This document shows positions 35,766 to 44,644 of a DNA stretch of 64,000 nt, piece after piece. Under the pieces are notes generated by a model. That model was not told where the DNA came from and ran no database searches. It saw nothing but the letters and a program-made list of their open reading frames with translations. Origin of the DNA: an uncultured Desulfobacter sp. (GTDB lineage: Bacteria; Desulfobacterota; Desulfobacteria; Desulfobacterales; Desulfobacteraceae); the NCBI RefSeq assembly GCF_963664415.1, contig NZ_OY761443.1, positions 310,001 to 374,000 on the forward strand, written 5' to 3'. Position numbers and translations under genes: made by a program. Positions within the stretch are counted from its first letter, which is position 1. Each line of letters starts with the position of its first letter.

Positions 35766-36677
35766 TTAAGACATTGCCCCCCCCTTTTTTTCTCTATAGT
35801 CGAGTATAGCCTCGATTTTAGTGTTAAGGTCAGTACAAAGCTCAAAAACATTTTTATTTAGTTTTAATTGCTTTCCTTTACCTACTGATTTTTTATGAAC
35901 ATATTTCCCCAAATAATTATGATAGGAAATACCAGTTCTTCTATATACATTTTTTAAAAAGGGTGTAGGGTTTGAGACCAAATCTTCATATCGCACAACA
36001 AAAAGATTGCTTAGTTTATATAATTCTTCATTAAAGATTGTAGAATTAACTGCCCACCATACTAAAGCCATCCAATCCTCAGAATCTAAATGATTACTTT
36101 TTGAGATATTCTGAATTCTAATTTTTGTTTCATTAGAAAGACCATTTGAAATCCAATTCTCACCAGATTCATATAAAATGTAATCTTTTAAATGTTCAGC
36201 TACTAAATTCCCAAATTTTTTTATTGCAGATGAAACTACGTCTTGAAAATCTCTTACTAACCATATGTAAATACCATTTGGATATTTTGATATAAGTTTT
36301 TTAATTTCGAATGAATTTAAAATTGGCTTGCAAACAATAATTTTTGTTTTCGAATTTTTAACAGTTTTTTGTAGTAAGTCATAATTAAGAATAAATTTTT
36401 CCGCTACAGCAGGATGATTCTCTCCAAATGCACTAAGACGGATATCCCTATCGAAAATTTTGAATAGCATAGTCGATCCTGAACGCCCATACCCCATGAT
36501 AAAGATAGGTATAACACTGCTTTTTCTTTTCCCAAACAAATGTACAATTTTTTTTATTATCAATAATATTCGAGATTCTATTTTTTCCTTGGTTATTTTT
36601 TTCTTCAAAAAAAACATTCTATCTGCCTCCAAATCCTCTGAGATTTTACCTAAAAGGGATCGATTATTACCCGGCAT
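35766..36677 (-). CDS. PAPS-dependent sulfotransferase family protein
   Basis: 303 residues. The 5'-phosphosulfate loop is FIMGYGRSGSTMLFKIF (about residue 55-70) and the 3'-phosphate site is VRDFQDVVSSAIKKF. VVRYEDLVSNP is the conserved late motif. It would sulfate a sugar hydroxyl from PAPS on the growing or finished glycan. AT-rich like its neighbours. The C terminus is encoded by an A7-G8 homopolymer run (35777-35791 region), a site prone to slippage. Confidence 0.85.
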   Translation of the reverse strand: MPGNNRSLLGKISEDLEADRMFFLKKKITKEKIESRILLIIKKIVHLFGKRKSSVIPIFIMGYGRSGSTMLFKIFDRDIRLSAFGENHPAVAEKFILNYDLLQKTVKNSKTKIIVCKPILNSFEIKKLISKYPNGIYIWLVRDFQDVVSSAIKKFGNLVAEHLKDYILYESGENWISNGLSNETKIRIQNISKSNHLDSEDWMALVWWAVNSTIFNEELYKLSNLFVVRYEDLVSNPTPFLKNVYRRTGISYHNYLGKYVHKKSVGKGKQLKLNKNVFELCTDLNTKIEAILDYREKKGGAMS

Positions 36678-36878
36678 TGCCGATAATAACTTAATAAATG
36701 GGCTACCGACATAACGCGGGACGCTTTGACCCGGTGATGAGAATTCTACAGCACCTAAACCTCATGAAGCGGGGGGGGGGCGGAGAAACCTTGTTTTAAA
36801 GGGTGTCCCGGCTTAAATCGGTAGCCAATAAATGTTTCTGACTTTTTAGCACTCCATAAACTTTATGACGTTAAGCCT

Positions 36879-37976
36879 CTATCCTCCTATTGCATCTTTA
36901 AGGGCTTTTATATATCCTTTCCCAAACTTCAAATCCGGTTCTAAATAGTTCCCTTCTCCCCACTCATTCCAAGATTTTAGGAGTACTAATTTATTTTGTT
37001 TATTCTCAACTGCTTTAAGTACCTGTTGCACATGCAGTTTAAACAATTGTGGAGTCGAGTTCACCAAAAGAGTTCCGTTGATACCACTACGAGGAGTATG
37101 ATCCCAATTAGGCATAATGAAAGGAATTACCTCCTCAAGCTTATCATTCTCGTCAGTAAAAAAAGGAAAGGCTTTTGCGTAATCTATTATAAAAACAGGT
37201 TTGTTAAAAATAAATCTATTAAACAACCCTCTTAGGCGAAAAAAAATTTTACCGAGCCTTCCTTTTTGAGCATACATGGCCCTAACGTTTCGGAAAGTCA
37301 CTGCTGAAAAACCTTTAGCCAAAAGCTCTTCAATTCGATTCGATCCATATTTGTTAATTTGTGCTATAAAATAGATACCATTTTCTAAGCCATTCTCCTT
37401 CGCCCAATGGTTCCACAAAGAAATAAAATTATGAGGTAAATTCTCAGAATCAAATATTAAAAATAAAGGCTTTTTATCTATTTTGATATAACGTTTATCT
37501 TGAAAAGCCCTTACTACTTTTTCAAAATGCTGTTTGTAGTCATCTTCTCCAAAATATTGTTGATCAATGAGTAATTTATCTTTTTTGCATCCACTGTCAT
37601 TCCACTTTTTTGCAAACCAAGAATGATTAGCCCAACCCAAACAAAACGGGAAGTCAGGCTTACCACTCTCTAAGACTTCATCAAAAATATCAGACATTAA
37701 CTGTTTTCCATTTCCAAACCAATAGTGCCAATACATAAATCCTTCGATCCCGGCTTCTCTGGCCATTTGGGCTTGAGCTTCACGAACATCTGGTAATCTT
37801 AAATCATAATAACCTAAATCGGCAGGAACCCTTGGTTGATAATGCCCTCGAAATAAAGGTTTAGCCTTTCCTACATTTGTCCACTCTGTAAACCCTTTTC
37901 CCCACCATTTATCATTTTCTGGAATGGGATGATATTGTGGAAGATAAAATGCAATTACTCGTGCTCTGTTAATCAT
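36879..37976 (-). CDS. WbsX-family glycosyltransferase/GH99-like protein
   Basis: 365 residues with the diagnostic start RVIAFYLPQYHPIPENDKWW and GFTEWTNVGKAKPLFRGHYQ. Then GIEGFMYWHYWFGNGKQLM, PFCLGWANHSW and the late LLKSWNEWGEGNYLEPD. The family (WbsX) is found in O-antigen clusters and has a GH99-like fold; whether it makes or trims mannosidic linkages is unsettled. Placed between the Wzy-like gene and the sulfotransferase. Confidence 0.9.
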   Translation of the reverse strand: MINRARVIAFYLPQYHPIPENDKWWGKGFTEWTNVGKAKPLFRGHYQPRVPADLGYYDLRLPDVREAQAQMAREAGIEGFMYWHYWFGNGKQLMSDIFDEVLESGKPDFPFCLGWANHSWFAKKWNDSGCKKDKLLIDQQYFGEDDYKQHFEKVVRAFQDKRYIKIDKKPLFLIFDSENLPHNFISLWNHWAKENGLENGIYFIAQINKYGSNRIEELLAKGFSAVTFRNVRAMYAQKGRLGKIFFRLRGLFNRFIFNKPVFIIDYAKAFPFFTDENDKLEEVIPFIMPNWDHTPRSGINGTLLVNSTPQLFKLHVQQVLKAVENKQNKLVLLKSWNEWGEGNYLEPDLKFGKGYIKALKDAIGG

Positions 37977-37993
37977 AATTTTGAAATATTCCT

Positions 37994-39292
37994 TTATTTG
38001 CTTGCAAACGACTTAAGCCCATTCGGCCACATGAACATGACAGCATAAAAAATGAGAAAAAACTTCATATATCCGTAATCTCCTGTTATCACAATGTATA
38101 CTAAATAAACTACCATCAATGTAATCATAATGTTTCTATAATGTTTATTAGAAAACGTCCGATACATTTTTTGAATGTATATAAATATCATCAAAGCCCA
38201 TATGACACCTCCGATAAAACCATTATTGCATAATATTACCAATACAAGGCTTTCGAATGCGAACATTGTGGGGTGTGCCGCATATAAACGAAGATAGTAT
38301 GAAGTCCAGTTGTATCCCTTTCCGAAAAGGTAATTATGACTAATTTCTTTTAAACATCCATTTAATTGAAATAGGCGAAGTTCAAAAGAAGATCCTTCCA
38401 CTGCTTTTGAACTCTTATCAAAAATTGAGGCAATATATTCTCCCATTCCTGGAAATTTCTGAATTATAATAAATAAAGCAGTACCAGATAAAATTCCAAT
38501 AAGGAAAAGTTTAACTTTCCGTTCTAAAAAAAGAAATACAGCAAGGCCTAAACCAAGAGCCCCTATAGGAGTTCTTATACCAATACAGAGTATTGCTAAA
38601 GAAGTAAAAAAAATTATAAAAACTAATATTTTGTCTTTGAATTCCTGATCAAAATCAATTTTTGATAATAAAAACACGAAACCCAAACTAAGGAATAAAC
38701 CATTTTGCATGGGGTGAATAAAAACGCCGCTGATACGTCCAAATAAACGCCCAGTACCTTCAGCCGCACAATAATTACTATAATGATCCATAATAGTCGT
38801 GCTGTATCCTGGATTAATTAGCTTTATATACGGATTACTTCCTGGTAGCATTGTGGCAAGAAAAAGTGAATATACCACTGCTACAATTACAGCGCTCATC
38901 AGCACCTTATTAAATAAATCCAATGCATCAACGTTTCTATTTGCCACGTTTATTATCGCGAACGGTAAGAGGATTATCGCCATAAAGTCAACTCTAAAAG
39001 CATTCAATTGAATTCCATAGGGAACGGCGTTATGAAACGGAATAATTATAAACTGGGCCAAATAGAGGAAGATAAATGGCGCAAGAGGTTTAAAGACAAA
39101 ATTTTTATATTTATAGTTCAAGAAAAGAGCAAGAAGTATAAAAAAATTAAATAAATTTGGACCAAAAGAAAAAAATACAATTTTAGGCACTAAAAGAGAG
39201 TAAAATAGAAACATGGCGATCCCTATTTTTATACGAAAAAAACAAAAAACAATTGTTAACGCAAGATAACACGAAAGGATTGTTCCTATCAT
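37994..39292 (-). CDS. O-antigen polymerase/ligase-like membrane protein (Wzy-like)
   Basis: 432 residues with about eleven to twelve hydrophobic helices and a larger soluble loop after SIFDKSSKAVEGSSFELRLF containing LFGKGYNWTSYYLRLYAAHP, the H-rich loop region of Wzy/WaaL proteins. Likely polymerises repeat units in the periplasm together with the Wzx-like flippase and Wzz-like protein. Sequence is AT-rich, usual for wzy genes. Confidence 0.83.
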   Translation of the reverse strand: MIGTILSCYLALTIVFCFFRIKIGIAMFLFYSLLVPKIVFFSFGPNLFNFFILLALFLNYKYKNFVFKPLAPFIFLYLAQFIIIPFHNAVPYGIQLNAFRVDFMAIILLPFAIINVANRNVDALDLFNKVLMSAVIVAVVYSLFLATMLPGSNPYIKLINPGYSTTIMDHYSNYCAAEGTGRLFGRISGVFIHPMQNGLFLSLGFVFLLSKIDFDQEFKDKILVFIIFFTSLAILCIGIRTPIGALGLGLAVFLFLERKVKLFLIGILSGTALFIIIQKFPGMGEYIASIFDKSSKAVEGSSFELRLFQLNGCLKEISHNYLFGKGYNWTSYYLRLYAAHPTMFAFESLVLVILCNNGFIGGVIWALMIFIYIQKMYRTFSNKHYRNIMITLMVVYLVYIVITGDYGYMKFFLIFYAVMFMWPNGLKSFASK

Positions 39293-39447
39293 TTTACAAA
39301 CACCTTTAAAATATAGTGTTTCCTGATGTCCAAGTTTTTAGTGATGAATTTCAAAACTGCAAAATTAAATTCCAAAAAAGGCCCCACTTCAATGCCCGCT
39401 CATGAAAAGTACTACATAGTATCTGCTGATCTTCTATTTTATCGGCT

Positions 39448-39906
39448 TTAAAGATAGGCAAGGCCGTCAATTCCTTTTCGAAAATCAACCGGTTCCACTG
39501 CGAGCATAATTTTCATCTGTGGGGTGATTTGAATCATGATCGCCTCATCCAGAAAGATTTACCCAGCTCAAGCAGGTCAAAATCGGTCTTGCCCCTGAAG
39601 CACATCCTCATTTTTGCACCGCTGCCATCTTCCATTTCCACCACGCATTCCGATACCGGCGAGCAGGCTGATGAAAAATCAAACTCCATAAATGCCGGAA
39701 CGGGATTATTGAAGGAAGATGCATGTTCTCCGATTTTGTTTTCCACACGTTTTTTTAAATCCGTGTAGCTCAGGGAAAGCGTGGTAGAAATTTTGCTGAT
39801 GCTGAACTTGGGGTGAAGTGCAATTGCCTGTTCCCACAAATCCTGGGGAATGCGGCTTCCTTTGGTTTTGGTGCTCCGCCAGGCTTCAAATGCTGATTTA
39901 ACCTCA
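39448..39906 (-). pseudogene. Remnant of a second IS66-type element (tnpA-like plus start of tnpB)
   Basis: The frame from about 39906 gives KFEVKSAFEAWRSTKTKGSR, then KISTTLSLSYTDLKKRV and a C-terminal EMEDGSGAKMRM segment, as in the accessory first gene of some IS66 elements. It stops at 39534. Overlapping downstream, MIQITPQMKIMLAVEPVDFR then KGIDGLAYL stop is the start of a TnpB protein. No tnpC remains. It differs in sequence from the complete IS66 at 9877. Confidence 0.7.
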
Positions 39907-40009
39907 AACTTGTTTTATCCGCTCGTTTGAATCCTTTCCCATTATGGCCGACTTAATTCATTCCTATTTCAAAGATAAGAGCCTGATATTGCCTGAATCT
40001 GATTACGTT

Positions 40010-41191
40010 TTACTTGTTATACCTATACCCCGCGAATGGATACGATTCAATATTTTTATACTTTTCTGCAATCTGGAACAGCACATCATCAATATCTTCT
40101 TTTTCGAGATTTAAAACTGAAGCATAATACCCTTTTAAGCCCATATAATTAAATGATCCTTCATATTTATAGCTATACGCTAAACCAAAAACAGGGACAT
40201 TTGTGAATATGGCAGCAAAATTGGAATGCATTCTCGTCCCTATAAAGAAATCAAATTGAGATATAACATATTTTATTTGTGGAGAAGTCAAATCTTTATC
40301 AATTAAATAAGCATTACTTTTATCAGTCAATCTACTATAAGCTTCTCTTGCTGCTTGCATGTCATCGTTAGCATTTTCCGGGCATTTGTAATTATAAGAA
40401 TGTGATACAAGATACAATGGAACATTTTTATCCTGAAAATATGTGATGATACGGTCTATCAATTGAGGGTAATAATCAAAATATCCAGTTAGCCCCTTAA
40501 ATCGATTTGAATAGCATAATCCACTCACATTCAATCCTACCGCGTTAGGTTTAATATCAATATCGAATTTTTCAGGAACCATATAAAACGATAAATCTTT
40601 TGTCAGTTCATAGTCTAATTTCATTTTTATAAGTTCAGATTCAAATTTAAGATCTCGAACATAAATTTTTGAAGAATATTTTAATATCTTTGCTGCAGTA
40701 TCAAAATTATTCTTTTCTTTGAATGGGCCCAGTGTTTGTGGGAGTAATATTAAGGGGATTTGTTCTTTCATTGCCAAGTTGATATCGAATAATCTACCTT
40801 CAAATGTTTTAGTATTATAGATATCAGAAAAACCATCTCCCCCATTAATCGCAGCAACGAAACTAACTTTTTTTAGTATCCTATATATTTTGGTTAATCT
40901 TGATAAAAAAGGGATATTTTTATATATCCAATAGTCTACAAACCAAATATAAAAAGTGCGTATGACACGCTCTTCCAAATCTATATTTATTACCTCATCA
41001 CTACTACCTTTGAAGTTAAACCTCCAAGGCTTTTTGTATAGAAATAAACGAATAACTGTAAGGTCGTTTGTGTTATAAAAATTCTTTAAAAAAAGAAATG
41101 AGCCGTAACCTAATGCCGCTGTTCCCCGGTTATTATCATTGAGATTCAGACCCGAAACGATATAGTATGTTTTCTTATCTTTCATAATCAA
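40010..41191 (-). CDS. Polysaccharide pyruvyl transferase family protein
   Basis: 393 residues of the CsaB/pyruvyltransferase fold. AINGGDGFSDIYN, PLILLPQTLGPF, IYVRDLKFESELI, the AVGLNVSGLCY central segment and FFIGTRMHSNFAAIFTNVPV (the conserved R-x-H) are all present. It would add a pyruvate ketal to a sugar from phosphoenolpyruvate, giving the polymer negative charge. The start may be Met3. IS remnants flank it on both sides, so it may have arrived by transfer. Confidence 0.88.
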   Translation of the reverse strand: MIMKDKKTYYIVSGLNLNDNNRGTAALGYGSFLFLKNFYNTNDLTVIRLFLYKKPWRFNFKGSSDEVINIDLEERVIRTFYIWFVDYWIYKNIPFLSRLTKIYRILKKVSFVAAINGGDGFSDIYNTKTFEGRLFDINLAMKEQIPLILLPQTLGPFKEKNNFDTAAKILKYSSKIYVRDLKFESELIKMKLDYELTKDLSFYMVPEKFDIDIKPNAVGLNVSGLCYSNRFKGLTGYFDYYPQLIDRIITYFQDKNVPLYLVSHSYNYKCPENANDDMQAAREAYSRLTDKSNAYLIDKDLTSPQIKYVISQFDFFIGTRMHSNFAAIFTNVPVFGLAYSYKYEGSFNYMGLKGYYASVLNLEKEDIDDVLFQIAEKYKNIESYPFAGYRYNK

Positions 41192-41329
41192 CCTTGGCCT
41201 TGCAAAAAAAATTAAAAAGTTTACTTGATATCATGCGGCTTTTTGCAACGCATCTATCAAAAATAGCAAATCCTGCTTGACGACAGTATTCTGGCTCATT
41301 GTCATAGTCTGTTTCCCCCACTATTCAAG

Positions 41330-41930
41330 AGTTTCGCAGGCGGGAAGGACGTCAATGTCCGTTTGTCCGTTGTCCGTTTTGCAATTCCAAACGACTAATC
41401 AAAAGAGGATTCGATGAAAAAAAACCTGCCAAACAGTGTTATGAATGTGAAGCTTGTGGTAAACGCTTCGATGATCTGACGGACACCATCTTTGCTGGAT
41501 ATCATCAGTCTCTTAACGTATGGATATTGTGCCTCTATTTTATGGGCTGAACTTGTCTAACAAGCAGATTACCAAAAAACTGGACCTGTACCGTACCGAT
41601 GCACAGAAGATGACCACCGAACACCGAATGGGGGTACGAGCATATGAGCATGAATCACGGGGCAGAAGAATACGCCAGAGACGAGGATGGAGACGGGTTC
41701 CATGAAGTCCATGTAAATACAATACGATGGAAGGCTTCTGGTATCTGCTACGTGCTTGGTTGCGTCCACATCAAGGCATTTCACAAGAGAAGGTTCTTTT
41801 TTATCTTGTTTTTTTAAGTTCGTGCATAACTCCGGCAGGCGAGGAAAGGCCTTGCTTGCTCCATTCACTTGTCGAACTTTTGGTAAATAAGACCCTGCAA
41901 CGCAACATAAGCCTTATTTTTTTACAATAG
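41330..41930 (+). pseudogene. Decayed zinc-ribbon transposase (IS1595-like)
   Basis: Plus-strand fragments in several frames: CPFCNSKRLIKRGFDEKKP, then CYECEACGKRFDDLTDTIF and LYFMGLNLSNKQITKKL after a one-base deletion near 41545, and at the far end WLRPHQGISQEKVLFYL with FFKFVHNSGRRGKALL in another frame. These are the N-terminal zinc ribbon and C-terminal end of a known transposase type; the catalytic middle is deleted. Its end overlaps the end of the MenD-like gene. Confidence 0.75.
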
Positions 41931-43650
41931 TCTTCAACAATCCGACTCCCTTTTTCCCTAATACTGAACGAGCTATCGCTTTTGTTTTAGATTCAACATG
42001 ATTTTCATTTATAATGCTTTTAAAAGCCAAAACCTCATCATCAGGGTTTACAAAAATTTCAAAAACCATTGATTGTTCAGATTCTGAAACAAAAGCATCT
42101 TTATAAACACAAAATTCTTCTTTGGTAGTGGCTGTGAGATATCTGAAACCACAAGCTTCTGCCCAACCCTTTGCATCTTTATAGTGATCTTTAGCAGCAA
42201 TGTATGGAAAAACGTCATTTCCTATTTGTTGATATAAGCTCAAATTCATTCTAAATTCAACACCGCAGCTATTATTAACCAGTAAAATACGGATATTATT
42301 CTTCAGATGTCGGATACCAAGTGAATTCATATCATAAAAAAATGATAAGTCTCCAATAACCAGGAAACAGAGGTTCTTTGTTGTTATGCTTTGACCTAAA
42401 AAAGTAGACATACAACCGTCAATACCAAATGCAGCAACATTTGAATAGCAAACAATAGAAGGATCTAAAGGAAAAAGAGTCCAAGTTCTCAAACTATTCA
42501 ATATAGCAAAATTTACATAACTTTTTTGTGGAATAGAGTTATGTAACTGCAAAGCCAAAAAAGCATTTGATAATGGCAAGTCGTCAGGTATCCGAATTGA
42601 ATCATAAGCCGATTTCCATAATTTGAAATATTGATGAGATGTTGGCGTTTTAAGAGCTAATCGCACGAAAAAGAACTCGAATGGACATTCAAACACTTTC
42701 GTAAGTTTGTCATAGGTATCTATAATTTCCCCATTTTCCTTTATAAGCCAATGTTCAAAATCAAATTCGCTGCCAGCCGATAACTTTCGAAGCAAGGGGT
42801 AATCCCCGGTCTGCCCACCTATTGTAATTAGAAGATCAGGCTTATAAATATTTTTAAAAGTATCATTTGACATAACGCTTAGAACACTATTAGCGGGAAC
42901 AGCATAGTCACCATGATAATTCGACAAATGATTAACATATACAAACGCATTGTAAGAATTTATGAAACCTTCTAAAGCCTCCCGCTGCTTATTGGAAAAA
43001 GGCCGATGCTCGCCTACAACTATCATTATTCTTTTCTCTGTTAGTTGAAAATTTCCCCACTCATCCCATTGCATATATCGGTTTATCATGCGAACATCTG
43101 GCAACTCTAATTCTGTAAACGTTACCAATTCAGTATCCAACATTGGCACATTAAGTTGTACAGGCCCGGAACTTCTATGTGACAACTCCAATATCGCTTC
43201 GTTGGACATACGAATACATTGCAGTTCATCAATATGATCAGAAACATAGGGAAGTGCAAAAGTCTTCTTTACTGCATCCTCTGGAACCGAAACCTGAATC
43301 GGGTGCTGCGGATACCCTTGATAATCATATTTTGGATGTTTAGATACAGTAATGGCAAGAATTGGAACATTTTTATAAAATGCCTCGGTAAGTCCTGGCA
43401 AATAATTACGAGTTGCCTGTGCACTTGTGCATGTTATCGCAATTCGCTCCCCTGTATCCAAATGTAATCCAATCGCAAAATACATAGCACTTCGCTCATC
43501 TACTATAGAATAGCATTTAAAAAATTCATCGTTTTGAAGGCCTTGGACAATAGGTATATTTGTCATGCCAGGATTTATTACAATATGCCGTATGTTATGC
43601 TTTTTTAATAAAACCAAAACAATTTGTGCGTTTTTAGCAATTGTGTACAT
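41914..43650 (-). CDS. ThDP-dependent enzyme, MenD-like
   Basis: 578 residues with the fold of MenD-type thiamine diphosphate enzymes. The cofactor-activating glutamate is E52 in VDERSAMYFAIGLHL, and the ThDP-Mg site is GDLSFFYDMNSLGIRHLKNN ending VNN about 28 residues on. True MenD has SPGSR near the start; here that position reads NPGMT, so isochorismate is unlikely to be the substrate. Within a sugar locus and next to an SDR gene, it may make or decarboxylate a 2-keto acid used to decorate a sugar. Function inferred only. Confidence 0.82.
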   Translation of the reverse strand: MYTIAKNAQIVLVLLKKHNIRHIVINPGMTNIPIVQGLQNDEFFKCYSIVDERSAMYFAIGLHLDTGERIAITCTSAQATRNYLPGLTEAFYKNVPILAITVSKHPKYDYQGYPQHPIQVSVPEDAVKKTFALPYVSDHIDELQCIRMSNEAILELSHRSSGPVQLNVPMLDTELVTFTELELPDVRMINRYMQWDEWGNFQLTEKRIMIVVGEHRPFSNKQREALEGFINSYNAFVYVNHLSNYHGDYAVPANSVLSVMSNDTFKNIYKPDLLITIGGQTGDYPLLRKLSAGSEFDFEHWLIKENGEIIDTYDKLTKVFECPFEFFFVRLALKTPTSHQYFKLWKSAYDSIRIPDDLPLSNAFLALQLHNSIPQKSYVNFAILNSLRTWTLFPLDPSIVCYSNVAAFGIDGCMSTFLGQSITTKNLCFLVIGDLSFFYDMNSLGIRHLKNNIRILLVNNSCGVEFRMNLSLYQQIGNDVFPYIAAKDHYKDAKGWAEACGFRYLTATTKEEFCVYKDAFVSESEQSMVFEIFVNPDDEVLAFKSIINENHVESKTKAIARSVLGKKGVGLLKTIVKK

Positions 43651-43752
43651 ACCTATTATTTTTCTCCTATACTTTAATTCTTAATTTGAGGTTTAAAGAT
43701 CCTATATCCTCACTTAAATGTGCTGAATAGGGGCTATTCCAAATTAATTTGA

Positions 43753-44622
43753 TTACTTTAGAGAGAATCCGCCATCACAAACAATAGTTTGACCAACAAT
43801 AAAGTTTGCCGCATCACTTATTAAAAAAGTTGCTAATTCTGCCACCTCTTCGGGTAAAGCAAACCGTTTCAATGGATTGTGTGGATAATATGCATTTTCT
43901 TTTTGCTTTAAACAGTTAGGCTGCATATTCGTAGCAATAATGCCTGGCGCAATTCCATTTACAATAATATTATACGGTGCTAATTTAACACCAAGGCCTT
44001 GTGTTAGACCAGCTATGTCCCATTTAGTCATTCTGTATGGATAGGTAGCACCAACAAAACCACCTTGAGAAGAAATATTTAATATTTTTTTCAATTGCTT
44101 CTTTTCTGATTTTATCCATCTATTACATAAAAATTGCGTAAGGAAAAACAATCCTTTTGAATTAGTTCTATATACTTTATCCCATATCTCTTCTGTGACA
44201 TGGGGAAACATGACTCCGTTGACTATACCTGCATTGTTTACTAGGATATCTATGTTGCCCCCCAGCAACTCTTCAGTCCTAATAATATTTTGTTCAATTT
44301 TATCTATCTCACCAACATCCCATGCGAGTATTTTTAACGACACACTTCCTATTTGGTCCTTAGCAACGCTTAGCTTTTCCACACTTCTTCCCGTTATTAA
44401 AACAGTGGCTCCTTCGGATATATATTTTTTTGCAATGGTCAACCCGATCCCTGAGCTTCCCCCTGTGATTAAAATTCTTTTCCCTTTTAAAATTTGTCCA
44501 CAATGAATGCTTGAAATATTGACCGTTGAATATCCACCATATCGATAAACTGTTCCTAAATATCGAATCGTAGAATATATTCTTTTAATTTTGTTTAAAA
44601 CCTTTCCAACTATTCTTTTCAC
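43753..44622 (-). CDS. Short-chain dehydrogenase/reductase
   Basis: 289-residue classical SDR. After an N-terminal extension of about 40 residues come GKRILITGGSSGIGLTIAKK, the NNAGIVNGV segment, ILNISSQGGFVGATYPYRMTK (S and Y-x-x-x-K) and IVCDGGFSLK at the end. It precedes the MenD-like gene in the transcript; the two may form a small pathway, for example making a chiral hydroxyacid or keto-sugar substituent. Substrate unknown. Confidence 0.87.
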   Translation of the reverse strand: MKRIVGKVLNKIKRIYSTIRYLGTVYRYGGYSTVNISSIHCGQILKGKRILITGGSSGIGLTIAKKYISEGATVLITGRSVEKLSVAKDQIGSVSLKILAWDVGEIDKIEQNIIRTEELLGGNIDILVNNAGIVNGVMFPHVTEEIWDKVYRTNSKGLFFLTQFLCNRWIKSEKKQLKKILNISSQGGFVGATYPYRMTKWDIAGLTQGLGVKLAPYNIIVNGIAPGIIATNMQPNCLKQKENAYYPHNPLKRFALPEEVAELATFLISDAANFIVGQTIVCDGGFSLK

Positions 44623-44644
44623 AAAGCCTTCCTTGAATTTAATA

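Noticed and set aside
41540..41868. Minus-strand open frames opposite the zinc-ribbon transposase remnant
   Set aside because: The plus strand carries recognisable transposase motifs; the minus frames are shadows.
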